Shown here piece by piece: positions 7,940-16,509 of a stretch of DNA of 64,000 nucleotides. The stretch comes from JBKPNJ01 sp963695705. Its GTDB lineage: Bacteria; Actinomycetota; Actinomycetes; Propionibacteriales; Nocardioidaceae. The stretch covers positions 1-64,000 of the forward strand of contig CAVOHB010000003.1 of assembly GCA_963695705.1 (NCBI GenBank). The letters run 5' to 3'. The position numbers and the translations under genes are program-made. The notes below the pieces were generated by a model. That model worked only from the letters and a program-made list of their open reading frames with translations, ran no database searches and was not told where the DNA came from. How positions within the stretch are numbered: position 1 is the first letter of the stretch; every line of letters starts with the position of its first letter.

Positions 7940-9259
7940 TCACGTCATAGCCGGCAGCCATCGCTGCTCGGCGTCGAACAGCTCGTCCGTCATCGCCGCG
8001 ATCTGGTCAAGGCTCAGCAGCGACCCGGTGAGCCGGTCGAGCGCCACCGCCGCCACGACGAGCTCCCGTGACCGGCTGCGGAACGCCTCCACGACGCAGC
8101 CCTGCAGACCGATCGAGGCGAGGTTCACCCCGGCGCAGGCCGCCGGGAGGTCTCCCACGTACGTCGGCTGCACGCCGGAGCCGTCGACAAGGCATGGCAC
8201 CTCGACGCAGCAGCCGTCGGGAAGGTTCGAGATGAGACCGGAGTTGGGTACGTTCCCGTAGACCGTGCGGGGAGTGTCGGTGACGACCGAGTTGACGATC
8301 CTGGCGGCGTACTCCTCGCTGGCCGACAGGCTCCCAGCGGCGAACTGCTCGGCGAGCTCCTCCAGCTGCGCCTCGTTGTTGCCCCGGGTGATCTCGAGAT
8401 AGTCCCAGCGCTGCGGCAGCAACGCGGCCACGTCGTCGGGCCGGCGCCGGAAGTGCGGGTAGTACTCCGAGGCGTGGTGGCTGGACTCGGTCTGGAAGTG
8501 GCCGGTGAGGTTCAGGATCGCGGTACGCACGCTCTCCCGCCCGCCGGCGTACCACTCGTCGATGGGGGTTGCCGGAGTGCGCTCGCCGAGGTGGTAGGCG
8601 TTGACTCCCTCGCGGAGCTCCGCGAGCACGCTCCTGCCGCGGAAGCGGTAGTCCAGCATCCAGGCCTGGTGGTTGATCCCGGCCGCGTGGAACGTGTACT
8701 CCCCGGCTGGATAGCCCATGATCGCCGCCAGCTCCTCTGCGGTGTGCTGGACCGAGTGGCACAGCCCGACCGTCTGCACTCCCGCAGAGCTGGCGTACCA
8801 GCAGTTGATCGACATCGGGTTGGCGTAGTTGAGCAGCAGGGCGGCCGGGCAGAGCTCGCGCATGTCGCGGGTGATGTCCTCGAGGGCGTTCATCGAGCGG
8901 AGCCCGCGGAAGACGCCCCCGGGGCCCAACGTGTCGCCGACGGTCTGGTCGACGCGGTAGCGTCGCGGGATTTCCATGTCGAACGCGTACGCCTCCCGAC
9001 CGCCGACCTGGAAGCACACCACGACGAAGTCCGCTCCGCGCAGCACGTCGGCGCGATCGGTGGTCGCCTCGATCCGAGCCGGCAGCGCGTGCGCCTCAGC
9101 CAGCCGCCGGGAGAGCCGTTCGGTGCGGGCCAGAGCGGCCGGGTCGATGTCCATCAGCGCGAACGTCGCGCCGTGCAGGCTGCGGTAGGAGAGGAAGTCG
9201 TTCATCAGCTGCAACGGGAATTCGTAGCCGCCGGCCCCGATGATCGCGATCTTCGTCAT
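7940..9259 (-). CDS. Second family 4 glycosidase, probable alpha-galactosidase
   Basis: A 439-residue GH4 enzyme with the same architecture as the protein at 5702-6997: IAIIGAGGYEFPLQLMNDF for NAD binding, LLLNYANPMSINCW, the loop TVGLCHSVQHTAEEL and AAGINHQAWMLDY. The CHSV signature again suggests alpha-galactoside substrates. The two copies are clearly divergent in sequence, so this is not a recent duplication and the enzymes may differ in aglycone preference. It is transcribed toward the ROK kinase and shares its upstream region with the divergent SDR gene. Confidence 0.9.
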   Translation of the reverse strand: MTKIAIIGAGGYEFPLQLMNDFLSYRSLHGATFALMDIDPAALARTERLSRRLAEAHALPARIEATTDRADVLRGADFVVVCFQVGGREAYAFDMEIPRRYRVDQTVGDTLGPGGVFRGLRSMNALEDITRDMRELCPAALLLNYANPMSINCWYASSAGVQTVGLCHSVQHTAEELAAIMGYPAGEYTFHAAGINHQAWMLDYRFRGRSVLAELREGVNAYHLGERTPATPIDEWYAGGRESVRTAILNLTGHFQTESSHHASEYYPHFRRRPDDVAALLPQRWDYLEITRGNNEAQLEELAEQFAAGSLSASEEYAARIVNSVVTDTPRTVYGNVPNSGLISNLPDGCCVEVPCLVDGSGVQPTYVGDLPAACAGVNLASIGLQGCVVEAFRSRSRELVVAAVALDRLTGSLLSLDQIAAMTDELFDAEQRWLPAMT

Positions 9260-9371
9260 GTGTGTCCCAGTCCCTCGACCCGACCCCGATGCCTGACCGT
9301 GGTCGGCGGAGCTTCGATACGGTCAACATACTGAAGCGTCGTTCCCCACATTCCCGGCACCGAGGAGGGCA

Positions 9372-10139
9372 ATGCGCGGCTTGGCCGGCAGGAGGGTGCT
9401 GATCAGCGGCGGCAGCAGCGGAATCGGCGCGGCCGCCGCGCGGCGGCTGCTGGAGGAGGGCAGCCGCGTCGTGCTGGCCGGGGTCGAGGCGGGTCCGGTC
9501 GATCGGACCGTCTCGCAGCTCGCGCCGCTCGGCGACGTGTCCGGCGTCGTCGCCGACGTGGGCAGCGAGGGGGACGTCAACCGGCTGGTGGAGACGGCCG
9601 GAACGCGGATGGGAGGAGTCGACGTGCTGATCAACAACGCGGGCGTCGCCTGGCGCGAGCCGTTCCTCGACATCACGCCGGACAGCTGGGACCGGATGCT
9701 GAACGTCAACCTGCGCGGCATGTTCCTGGTGGCGCATGCGGTGGCCCGACAGCTGGTCGACCAGGGGCGCGGCGGTGTCATCGTGAACATGTCGTCGACC
9801 AACGGTCTCGGCGGCGAGGCCGGGTTCGCCCATTACAACGCCTCCAAGGCGGGCGTGCTGCTGCTGACCAAGACCATGGCGGTGGAGCTGGGCCAGTACG
9901 GCGTCCGGGTCAACGCGGTCTGCCCTGGCTACATCGACACACCGTTGAACTCCGCCGTCGTGGCCGCGATGGGCGATGACGACTTCGCGGCCGACTACGC
10001 CCGGGACAACATCCCGCTGGAGCGGGTCGGCAGACCCGAGGAGGTCGCCGCCGTGTATGCGTTCCTCGCCTCCGACGACTCGTCGTTCGTCCACGGCGCC
10101 GAGATCGTGGTGGACGGTGGACAGCTCGCGGTCATGTGA
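9372..10139 (+). CDS. SDR-family NAD(P)-dependent oxidoreductase
   Basis: A 255-residue classical short-chain dehydrogenase. The cofactor loop is ISGGSSGIGAAAA, followed by the structural NNAG motif (LINNAGVAW), the catalytic Ser in NMSSTNG and the YxxxK pair in HYNASKAG, ending with the family-typical SSFVHGAEIVVDGGQ. A strong GAGGAGG ribosome site lies before the ATG. It begins a plus-strand run with a zinc dehydrogenase and a lactonase. Together the three suggest oxidation of a free sugar to a lactone and ring opening; the specific sugar is inference. Confidence 0.9.
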   Translation: MRGLAGRRVLISGGSSGIGAAAARRLLEEGSRVVLAGVEAGPVDRTVSQLAPLGDVSGVVADVGSEGDVNRLVETAGTRMGGVDVLINNAGVAWREPFLDITPDSWDRMLNVNLRGMFLVAHAVARQLVDQGRGGVIVNMSSTNGLGGEAGFAHYNASKAGVLLLTKTMAVELGQYGVRVNAVCPGYIDTPLNSAVVAAMGDDDFAADYARDNIPLERVGRPEEVAAVYAFLASDDSSFVHGAEIVVDGGQLAVM

Positions 10140-10187
10140 GGATCACAGCGCCGACGTCCTAACCCAGCCACAACCGCAGGGAGCCTG

Positions 10188-11123
10188 ATGCGAGCACTGG
10201 TGTTCACCGGTCCGGGAGCGATGGAGCTCCGCGACGTCGAGGAGCCGGCAGCCGGCACCGACGAGGTCGTCCTCGACGTGCGGGCCGCCGGGATCTGTGG
10301 CAGCGAACTGCATGGCTTTCGTGCCGTCGGGTTCCGCAAGCCGCCGCTGGTGATGGGACACGAGTTCGCCGGCACGACGCCCGATGGACGCCGGGTGGTG
10401 GCGAATCCGCTGCTCAGCTGCGGCCACTGCGACCTGTGCAGCCGCGGATCACCGGAGCTGTGCCGCCGTCGGGAGCTGATCGGTGTGCACCGGCCGGGTG
10501 GCTTCACCGAGCGGGTGGCCGTGCCGTCCAGCGCGCTGCACGAGCTGCCGGCGGACATGTCGTGGGAGACCGCGGCGATGGTCGAGCCGCTGGCCAACGC
10601 CGTGCACGCCCTGTACAACGTGGAGCCGGTCGACGAGCTCCGGCTCGCCATCATCGGCTCGGGAACGATCGGGCTGGTGTGCCTGCTGGTGGCCAGACAG
10701 CTCGGCTTCTCCGACGTCACGATGGTGGACCGGGCCCGGGAGCGACTCACCACGGCCGAACGACTCGGGGCCTCCTCGTGCGAGCTGGAGCTTCAGGGCG
10801 AGTACGACGCGATCGTCGACGCCGTCGGGGCCGGGGCGACGCGCGGCGACGGGATCTCCCACCTGCGGCCCGGCGGCACCGCGGTTTGGCTCGGTCTGGC
10901 CGAGAGCGACTCCGGCTTCGACGGGAACCTGCTGGTGCGGTCCGAGCACCGCGTCGTCGGCTCGTTCGCCTACAGCCCCGACGACTTCACCGCGGCGCTG
11001 GCGATGGCCGGCCGGCTGGACCTGTCCTGGTGGACGGCCGTGTCGCTGGAGGATTCGCTGGCCACGTTCATGAGCCTCGCCGACGGGGCGACGGAACCGG
11101 TCAAGGCGGTGATCGTCCCGTGA
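10188..11123 (+). CDS. Zinc-dependent alcohol/polyol dehydrogenase (MDR family)
   Basis: A 311-residue medium-chain dehydrogenase. The catalytic zinc region shows GICGSELHGF and MGHEFAG; the structural zinc loop is CGHCDLCSRGSPELC; the Rossmann segment is LAIIGSGTIGLVCLL. At 311 residues it is somewhat shorter than the usual ~340. It follows the SDR gene by 48 bases, and its stop overlaps the GTG of the lactonase gene, so it belongs to the same operon. Relatives act on sorbitol, threonine or sugar acids. Confidence 0.9.
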   Translation: MRALVFTGPGAMELRDVEEPAAGTDEVVLDVRAAGICGSELHGFRAVGFRKPPLVMGHEFAGTTPDGRRVVANPLLSCGHCDLCSRGSPELCRRRELIGVHRPGGFTERVAVPSSALHELPADMSWETAAMVEPLANAVHALYNVEPVDELRLAIIGSGTIGLVCLLVARQLGFSDVTMVDRARERLTTAERLGASSCELELQGEYDAIVDAVGAGATRGDGISHLRPGGTAVWLGLAESDSGFDGNLLVRSEHRVVGSFAYSPDDFTAALAMAGRLDLSWWTAVSLEDSLATFMSLADGATEPVKAVIVP

Positions 11124-11995
11124 CGTTGCTCGGCGAGGGCGACGTCTTCGTCCGCGCGGCGGGGGAGCTGTGTGAGGGTCCGTGCTGGGACGACCGTGCC
11201 GGCCGGCTGGTGTGGGTGGACATCATGGCCGGCCTGGTCCACTCCGGGGACCCGGGGTCCGGCCAGGTCGAGTCCGTCGACCTCGGGCAGCCGGTGGGCG
11301 CGGTGGCGCCTCGGGAGAGCGGCGGCTGGGTCGCTGCTGTCGAGCGCGGGTTCCTGCTGCTCGACGACCGGTGGAACGCGGCCTCGGCCGTCGTACCGGC
11401 GCCGGGTCAGCCACCCGAGAGCCGGTTCAACGACGGCCGATGCGACCCGGGCGGGCGGTTCTGGGCCGGCACGCTGGCGGACGAGCCGGGCGCCGCGACG
11501 CTGTACCGGTACGACGGCGGGACCGAGGTGCGGGCGGTCATCGACGGTGTGACCATCTCCAATGGTCTCGGGTGGTCGCTCGACGGCACGACCATGTACT
11601 ACGCGGACACGGGCGCCCGAACCGTCGACCGCATGGACTTCGACGCGGCGACGGGCCTGCCGCGCGACCGTCGCACGTTGGTCTCCGTACCGGACGCGGA
11701 AGGCGCGCCGGACGGGCTCGTCGTCGACAGCGAGGGATTCCTGTGGGTCGCCCTGTGGGACGGCGGCTGCATCCGCAGGTACTCACCGGCCGGTGACCTG
11801 GAACGGGAGGTCACGGTCCCGGTCTCGCGTCCCACCAGCATGGCGTTCGGCGGCCCCGGCCTCGACGAGCTGTTCATCACGACCGCGTGGCAGGGCCTCA
11901 CGGAGGCCGAGCGTGCGACCCAACCGCTGGCCGGTTCGGTGTTCCGCCACCGGCCCGGTGTGACGGGCCTGCCGGCGGCTCGTTTCCGCGGCTGA
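11120..11995 (+). CDS. SMP-30/gluconolactonase family lactonase
   Basis: A 291-residue six-bladed propeller protein starting at GTG 11120, which overlaps the dehydrogenase stop (GTGA). Metal-binding positions of the family are visible: Glu in GELCEGPCWDD, Asn in SRFNDGRCDPGGRFWAGT, Asn in TISNGLGWS and Asp in GAPDGLVVD. Such proteins hydrolyse sugar lactones, fitting a pathway in which the upstream dehydrogenases make an aldonolactone. The much longer open frame extending upstream is a shadow of the dehydrogenase gene. Confidence 0.9.
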   Translation: MTLLGEGDVFVRAAGELCEGPCWDDRAGRLVWVDIMAGLVHSGDPGSGQVESVDLGQPVGAVAPRESGGWVAAVERGFLLLDDRWNAASAVVPAPGQPPESRFNDGRCDPGGRFWAGTLADEPGAATLYRYDGGTEVRAVIDGVTISNGLGWSLDGTTMYYADTGARTVDRMDFDAATGLPRDRRTLVSVPDAEGAPDGLVVDSEGFLWVALWDGGCIRRYSPAGDLEREVTVPVSRPTSMAFGGPGLDELFITTAWQGLTEAERATQPLAGSVFRHRPGVTGLPAARFRG

Positions 11996-12028
11996 GCGCG
12001 GCCGGCGGCACGACCCCGCTGCCAGATT

Positions 12029-12091
12029 GTGTGCAGTAGGTGGCAGCTTTCCAGCTTTCCAGGGGCACGGCTGCCCTCATCAACTGCACAC
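12029..12091. repeat. Two-part inverted repeat between convergent genes
   Basis: GTGTGCAGT (12029-12037) pairs perfectly with ACTGCACAC (12083-12091), and inside it GGCAGC (12042-12047) pairs with GCTGCC (12070-12075). The loop contains a direct repeat, AGCTTTCC twice. It sits between the stops of the SMP-30 gene and the GNAT gene. It could act as a two-way terminator, although it lacks a T-run, or be a small element remnant. Confidence 0.6.
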
Positions 12092-12113
12092 TTCTTCCCT
12101 GTCGACGGGTAAC

Positions 12114-12133
12114 GGGCGCCTTGCAGAGGGCGC
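12114..12133. terminator. Possible hairpin terminator
   Basis: GGCGCC occurs twice with an eight-base loop, forming a short GC-rich stem between converging genes. No U-tract follows, as is common in high-GC bacteria, so the call is tentative. Confidence 0.3.
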
Positions 12134-12179
12134 CATTGACCGCTCGGTGACGTTTGGCTAGCCGCAGCGGCTCGGACGG

Positions 12180-12605
12180 CTACCCACTGAATCTCTTGAC
12201 CATGTGCACGTGCGCGTGCCCGCGCGGGTAGTCCGGCGTGAGCCCGCACTGCACATATCCCCGCCGGGCGTAGAAATCCGGCGCCTGGAAGGTGTGCGTG
12301 CTCAGCGCCATCTGCGTACACCCGCGCCGAACGGCCTCGACCTCGGCGGCGGCGAGGAGCCGGTCACCGAGCCCCTGGCCCCGCCGGTCATGGCGAACCC
12401 AGAGCACGTCGACGTAACCGCAGCCACCCCAGGTCCAGCCACTCAGCCCGGCCTCCAGCTCACCGTCCCCGTCGCGCACCGCGATGCGCAGCCAGCGCCC
12501 GTCGACGATGCCGGTGGCCTGGCCGTTGAAGCGGTAGATCTCGGCCGCGAGCTCTTCGGCAAGGCCGTCGTCGACGTCGCCGACCTGCGGCACCACCTCG
12601 TCCAT
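12180..12605 (-). CDS. GNAT family N-acetyltransferase
   Basis: A 141-residue acetyltransferase starting MDEVVPQVGDVDDGLAEEL. The acetyl-CoA-binding motif is VRHDRRGQGLGDRLLAAAE, matching the family pattern RxxGxG/A, followed by the usual C-terminal strand FYARRGYVQCG. Substrate cannot be predicted. The open frame extends further upstream, but its extra residues are arginine/serine-rich shadow sequence from the MetE-like gene, so the internal ATG is preferred. It follows that gene on the same strand. Confidence 0.85.
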   Translation of the reverse strand: MDEVVPQVGDVDDGLAEELAAEIYRFNGQATGIVDGRWLRIAVRDGDGELEAGLSGWTWGGCGYVDVLWVRHDRRGQGLGDRLLAAAEVEAVRRGCTQMALSTHTFQAPDFYARRGYVQCGLTPDYPRGHAHVHMVKRFSG

Positions 12606-12648
12606 CCGTCGATCATCTACCAGCCGCGACCGACGTATGGGCCCTGCG

Positions 12649-13791
12649 TCAGACCGAGAGCTGCTCGCTGGCGCGCGCGACGCCCTCGACCCGTGACCTG
12701 ATCTTCTGGAAGGCGATGTCACGGGCAAAGTCCGGCGAGCCGTGCTTCGGCTTCTGGTCGATGCTGAAGGGAGAGAACCCGCAGTCATCGGTCGCGCCGA
12801 GACGCTCCCTCGGGATATACCTCGCGGCGGTCACCAGGTCCTGGGCGACCTCGTCGGGTGTCTCGACCCTCGGGTTCAGCGGGTCGATCACACCGATGAA
12901 GCAGACCTGCGGCACGCCGTTGGCGTCCTCCCTGCTGTGCTCACCGACGAGCCGGTAGACCCGCTCCTTGTCGCGCTCACTGGCCAGCTGCATGAGGAAG
13001 TAGCCGGCGTTCATCGAGAACATCGACGGCAGCAGGTCGGCGTAGTCGACGTCCGCACTGTGCACGGAGTCCATGTCGCCGCCAGGACAGGTGTGGACGC
13101 CGATGTTGACCCGCTCCTCGGCCGAGAACCGGTCGATGACCCGGTTGTTGAGCTCGATGAACTGCCCGAGCATCGCGCGTCCGGTCCACGGGTTCCGGGG
13201 ATCGTTCTTGCTGGCCAACCGGCCCTCGGTGAAGTCGATCGAGACGCGCGACGCACCGGCCGCGAAGGCCCGCCGGATGTCCTTCTCGGCCTCGTCACAC
13301 AGGTCGGACAGGAACTGCTCTCGCGGATAGCCGTCGATCTCGTCGTCCAGCGGATAGAGCAGGGACAGCATCGACGGAGCGATGACTGCCTGCTTCAGTG
13401 GTTTGTGCGCCAGCGGCACAGCCTTCTCGACGTACGTCGACGCGAACGTCTTGTAACGGAACGGTCCGCCGGTCAGCCGGGGCAGCTGGCGATGATGGCC
13501 GTCGTCGAAGATCGCGAAGTACTGGCCGTCGCCGGCGAGGTTGTCGGCGAGGCCGGTCCCGGCCAGGGTGTCGGTGATGGGGTACGTCGCGAAGCTCGAC
13601 TCGCGCTGCTCGCCGTCGGACACGATCGGCGTTCCGGTCTCTTCCATGCGCTCGATCGAGTCTTTGCATGCCGTGTCCTGCTCGGCGATGAGATCCTCCA
13701 AGGAGCCGGTACCGGCGTCGTAGGCGGCGATCGCCTCCTGCAGACGGCTCGGCCGCGGCAACGAGCCGACGTTCTCGGTCGGAATAGGCAT
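12649..13791 (-). CDS. MetE C-terminal-like protein (cobalamin-independent methionine synthase fold)
   Basis: A 380-residue TIM-barrel protein resembling the catalytic half of MetE. Likely zinc ligands are visible in IGVHTCPGGD (His-x-Cys) and in GATDDCGFSPF. The start MPIPTENVGSLPRPSRL is the typical N-terminus of stand-alone family members, and a GGGGAG ribosome site precedes this ATG; a longer frame upstream adds unconvincing residues. Full MetE is about 750 residues, so this lacks the N-terminal half. Stand-alone forms use a variety of methyl donors and thiols, so methionine synthesis itself is not assured. Confidence 0.8.
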   Translation of the reverse strand: MPIPTENVGSLPRPSRLQEAIAAYDAGTGSLEDLIAEQDTACKDSIERMEETGTPIVSDGEQRESSFATYPITDTLAGTGLADNLAGDGQYFAIFDDGHHRQLPRLTGGPFRYKTFASTYVEKAVPLAHKPLKQAVIAPSMLSLLYPLDDEIDGYPREQFLSDLCDEAEKDIRRAFAAGASRVSIDFTEGRLASKNDPRNPWTGRAMLGQFIELNNRVIDRFSAEERVNIGVHTCPGGDMDSVHSADVDYADLLPSMFSMNAGYFLMQLASERDKERVYRLVGEHSREDANGVPQVCFIGVIDPLNPRVETPDEVAQDLVTAARYIPRERLGATDDCGFSPFSIDQKPKHGSPDFARDIAFQKIRSRVEGVARASEQLSV

Positions 13792-13931
13792 TGGGGCTCC
13801 CCTCTGGTCGACGAACAAGGACAGGTCATACATTTCTCCGACAAACCGCACCCTAGCCCTCGCCGCCATCCGACGTGCTCGCCCGCCACCCGACACTTGA
13901 GGACCGCCCCGATGGGGTGAAGGATCGGGCG

Positions 13932-14480
13932 GTGAGCAACCCGCCCGAGTCGGAGTACGTGCAGCCGAAGGCCATCCACAACGCCACGATCACGCTGGCC
14001 GATCCCGACCCCGCCTGGCCCGACCTGTTCACCCGTGAGGCGGACCGCATCAGCACCGCGCTGCGCCGGCCCGCCCTGTCGGTCGAGCACGTGGGCTCGA
14101 CATCGGTCCCTGGACTCGCGGCCAAGCCGATCATCGATATCGCCCTGGTCGTCGCCGACTCCGCCGACGAGGCGGCGTACGTCCCCGACCTCGAGGCCGC
14201 CGGGTATGTGCTGCATGTCCGCGAGCCCGGATGGCACGAGCACCGGTTGCTCAAGCGCGAACGGCCCAAGGTCCACCTGCATGTGTTCACCACGGGGTCA
14301 TCGGAGGTCGCGCGGATGTTGCTCTTCCGCGACCGGCTGCGCTCCCGACCGGACGAGCGGGAGCTCTACGAGCGCACCAAGCGCGAACTGGCTGCACAGC
14401 GGTGGACACACGTCCAGGACTACGCCGACGCCAAGTCGGCGGTCGTCGAGGGGATCCTGGCCAGAGGCGTCGAGGCGTGA
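13932..14480 (+). CDS. GrpB family protein (UPF0157), nucleotidyltransferase fold
   Basis: A 182-residue GrpB-family protein starting at GTG 13932. Characteristic blocks are ALSVEHVGSTSVPGLAAKP followed by IIDIALVV, and the His-rich strand KVHLHVFTTGS with LLFRDRLRSRPDERELY. The family shares a nucleotidyltransferase-like fold and is sometimes fused to dephospho-CoA kinase, but the reaction of stand-alone copies is not established. It starts 140 bases from the divergent MetE-like gene. Confidence 0.85.
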   Translation: MSNPPESEYVQPKAIHNATITLADPDPAWPDLFTREADRISTALRRPALSVEHVGSTSVPGLAAKPIIDIALVVADSADEAAYVPDLEAAGYVLHVREPGWHEHRLLKRERPKVHLHVFTTGSSEVARMLLFRDRLRSRPDERELYERTKRELAAQRWTHVQDYADAKSAVVEGILARGVEA

Positions 14481-14514
14481 GACGCGACCCTCTCGCACGA
14501 GGGGGGAGCGACGG

Positions 14515-14850
14515 TCACTCGACGCAGAACTCGTTGCCCTCGACGTCCCGCATCACGACGAGATCCTGCCCGTCGCTGGCGACTGTCGCGCCCAACTGCT
14601 CGAGCCGGGAAACCTCGTCGTGGATCGCTCCCGGGGCACGCAGGTCAAAATGGAGTCTGTTCTTGGCGGTCTTGGGCTCCGGCACCCGGGCGAACCAGAG
14701 GTTGGGTCCACCCCAGCCCGGTGCTTCGACGAACGCCTTGTCCGACGTCGATTCCTCGTCGACGTCAGAGCCCAGCGCCGAAGCCCAGAAGGCGGCCATC
14801 GCCAGCGGATCCGCGCAGTCGAAGGTCACGCTCTTGACGAAGCTCGGCAC
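14515..14850 (-). CDS. VOC/glyoxalase-like protein
   Basis: A 111-residue single-domain protein of the vicinal-oxygen-chelate superfamily, starting at GTG 14850 (VPSFVKSVTFDCADP). The FWASALG segment, NLWFARVPEPKTAKNRLHFD and the terminal VMRDVEGNEFCVE match the actinobacterial glyoxalase-like branch. Function is unknown. The region just upstream of its start is the 44-bp palindrome at 14883-14926. It converges with the GrpB gene. Confidence 0.8.
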   Translation of the reverse strand: MPSFVKSVTFDCADPLAMAAFWASALGSDVDEESTSDKAFVEAPGWGGPNLWFARVPEPKTAKNRLHFDLRAPGAIHDEVSRLEQLGATVASDGQDLVVMRDVEGNEFCVE

Positions 14851-14882
14851 CGGCGGAGCGTAGCAAGCCGCCTCCGCTCTGG

Positions 14883-14926
14883 TCTCTCGGGTTTGTGGTG
14901 GCTCGAGCCACCACAAACCCGAGAGA
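14883..14926. repeat. Perfect 44-bp palindrome without spacer
   Basis: The left arm contains CTCGGGTTTGTGGTGGCTC, and the right arm is its exact reverse complement with the centre between 14904 and 14905. All 22 base pairs match. It lies 32 bp upstream of the VOC gene start, next to an orphan coding-like stretch. A perfect palindrome this long is unusual; it could be a cruciform-forming operator, an element end, or a fold-back assembly join. Confidence 0.85.
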
Positions 14927-15114
14927 TCTGGCTGACAGGCTCATGGGCGCGCGGCCGCGTTGCCGCACTCATCGACGACGGAACCGGTGGCCCGTACGAC
15001 GCCGGCAAGGGGCGACCGATGGCGGAGTGGCTGACGGTCACGACAGCCGACGACCACACCTGGCTGGCGCTCACTCGCGAGGCGATGGAGTTCGTGGCCT
15101 CCCGCAAGAGGTGA
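14927..15114 (+). pseudogene. Coding-like fragment without a clear 5' end
   Basis: Directly after the palindrome, one plus frame stays open to TGA 15114 with third positions almost all G or C. It reads WARGRVAALIDDGTGGPYDA and later MAEWLTVTTADDHTW, ending EFVASRKR. A start could be ATG 15019, giving only 31 residues. I do not recognise the family. It looks like the 3' end of a gene whose front was lost, possibly at the palindrome. Confidence 0.4.
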
Positions 15115-15143
15115 GCCGAGCGGCGTCCCTACACTCGACGCCC

Positions 15144-16286
15144 ATGACACCGACCGAGCAGCGGGTCCTCGACCGCATCGACGACGTGGCCCCCCAGCTG
15201 ATCGAGCTCTCCCACGCCCTGCATGCCGACCCCGAGCTGGCCTACCAGGAGGTACGCTCGGCGGCCCGCTGCGCGGATCTCCTGGAGACCGGCGGCTTCG
15301 ACGTCGAGCGGGGGGCCTACGGACTGCCGACGTCGTTCGCCGCCCGCACCGGCGGCGATGGACCGCACCTCGTCATCTGCGCGGAGTACGACGCGCTGCC
15401 GGGCGTCGGCCACGCCTGCGGCCACAACGTCATCGCCGCGGCGGCGGTCGGCACCGGCCTCGGGCTGCTGCCGGTCGCCGAGCGGATCGACCTGCGGGTC
15501 ACCGTGCTCGGCACGCCCGCCGAGGAGGCCGGAGGCGGCAAGGTCGACCTCATCCTGGCCGGTGCGTTCGAGGGCGTCGACGCGGCGATGATGATGCACC
15601 CCGCCACCTGGGATGCGCCCGGCGAGTCAGGGCTGGCCATCGAGGAGTGGTCGGTCGTCGCACACGGGAAGGCATCGCACGCCAGCTCCGACCCGTCGCT
15701 CGGCCGCAACGCCCTGGACGGGATCGTCGCCGGTTACACCGCGGTCAGCATGCTGCGCCAGCATCTGCGTAGGCATCAGCAGGTGCACGGCATCATCACC
15801 CACGGCGGCGACGCGCCCAACGTCGTCCCGGAGCGGGCCGAGGCGGCGTACTATCTGCGCGCCATCGACATGGACAGCCTCGAGGATCTCCGGCATCGGG
15901 TACGCGCGTGCATGGAGGGCGCCGCGATCGCCACCGGAACGACGGTCGCCATCACCCAGATCGGCCACGCCTACGAGCCGGTCAGGCAGAACCCCGCCCT
16001 CGTCGCGGAGTTCGCGCGTGCCTGCGAGACCATCGGCCGCCCGCTGACCCTCGACCCGGCTGGTCCCAGCCTGTCGGGCTCCACCGACTTCGGCAACGTC
16101 AGCCAGCTGGTGCCAGCCGTGCACGCGGACATGGGCGTCCACTCGTGGCCGGCGGTCACCCACCAGCGCGAGTTCGCGGCACACTGCGTCGGCCCCGAAG
16201 GTGACAAGACACTGCTGGAGGGCGCCAAGGCGATGGCGCTCACGGCGGTCGCCTTCGCGGCAGATCCCGATCTCGTTCATCGCTGA
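15144..16286 (+). CDS. M20-family amidohydrolase/peptidase
   Basis: A 380-residue zinc-dependent amidohydrolase of the M20D/AbgB-like group. Metal-site blocks are LPGVGHACGHNVIAAAAVG and LGTPAEEAGGGK; the lid domain lies around WSVVAHGKASHASSDPSLG, and the terminal catalytic block is MGVHSWPAVTHQREF. Relatives cleave N-acyl or aminobenzoyl amino acids. ATG 15144 gives the usual N-terminus (TPTEQRVLDRIDDVAPQLIE). Gene neighbours give no clue to substrate. Confidence 0.9.
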   Translation: MTPTEQRVLDRIDDVAPQLIELSHALHADPELAYQEVRSAARCADLLETGGFDVERGAYGLPTSFAARTGGDGPHLVICAEYDALPGVGHACGHNVIAAAAVGTGLGLLPVAERIDLRVTVLGTPAEEAGGGKVDLILAGAFEGVDAAMMMHPATWDAPGESGLAIEEWSVVAHGKASHASSDPSLGRNALDGIVAGYTAVSMLRQHLRRHQQVHGIITHGGDAPNVVPERAEAAYYLRAIDMDSLEDLRHRVRACMEGAAIATGTTVAITQIGHAYEPVRQNPALVAEFARACETIGRPLTLDPAGPSLSGSTDFGNVSQLVPAVHADMGVHSWPAVTHQREFAAHCVGPEGDKTLLEGAKAMALTAVAFAADPDLVHR

Positions 16287-16509
16287 GGCCGACGGAACGA
16301 TGGTTCCGGATGGCGCGTCCCAACGCGCACACCCACCGATCCGGAGCCCAAGCCGGCCGGGACGCCAGCCGGGAAACTGCTCACGCAGAGTGTGATATCC
16401 GTCACTAAGCGAATTATCCGAGGGTGTGCCCTGTGCGTGCCCACTCCAGCGGCCTACGCTCCAACACGTGCCCGGGGGTTTCCTCGTCCACTATGACGGG
16501 GAGAGTCTC

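Noticed and set aside
13864..13905. Possible further copy of the 21-bp repeat (CATCCGAC and CCCGACACTTG)
   Set aside because: Only short pieces match and spacing is not 21 bp; too weak to add to the three clear arrays.
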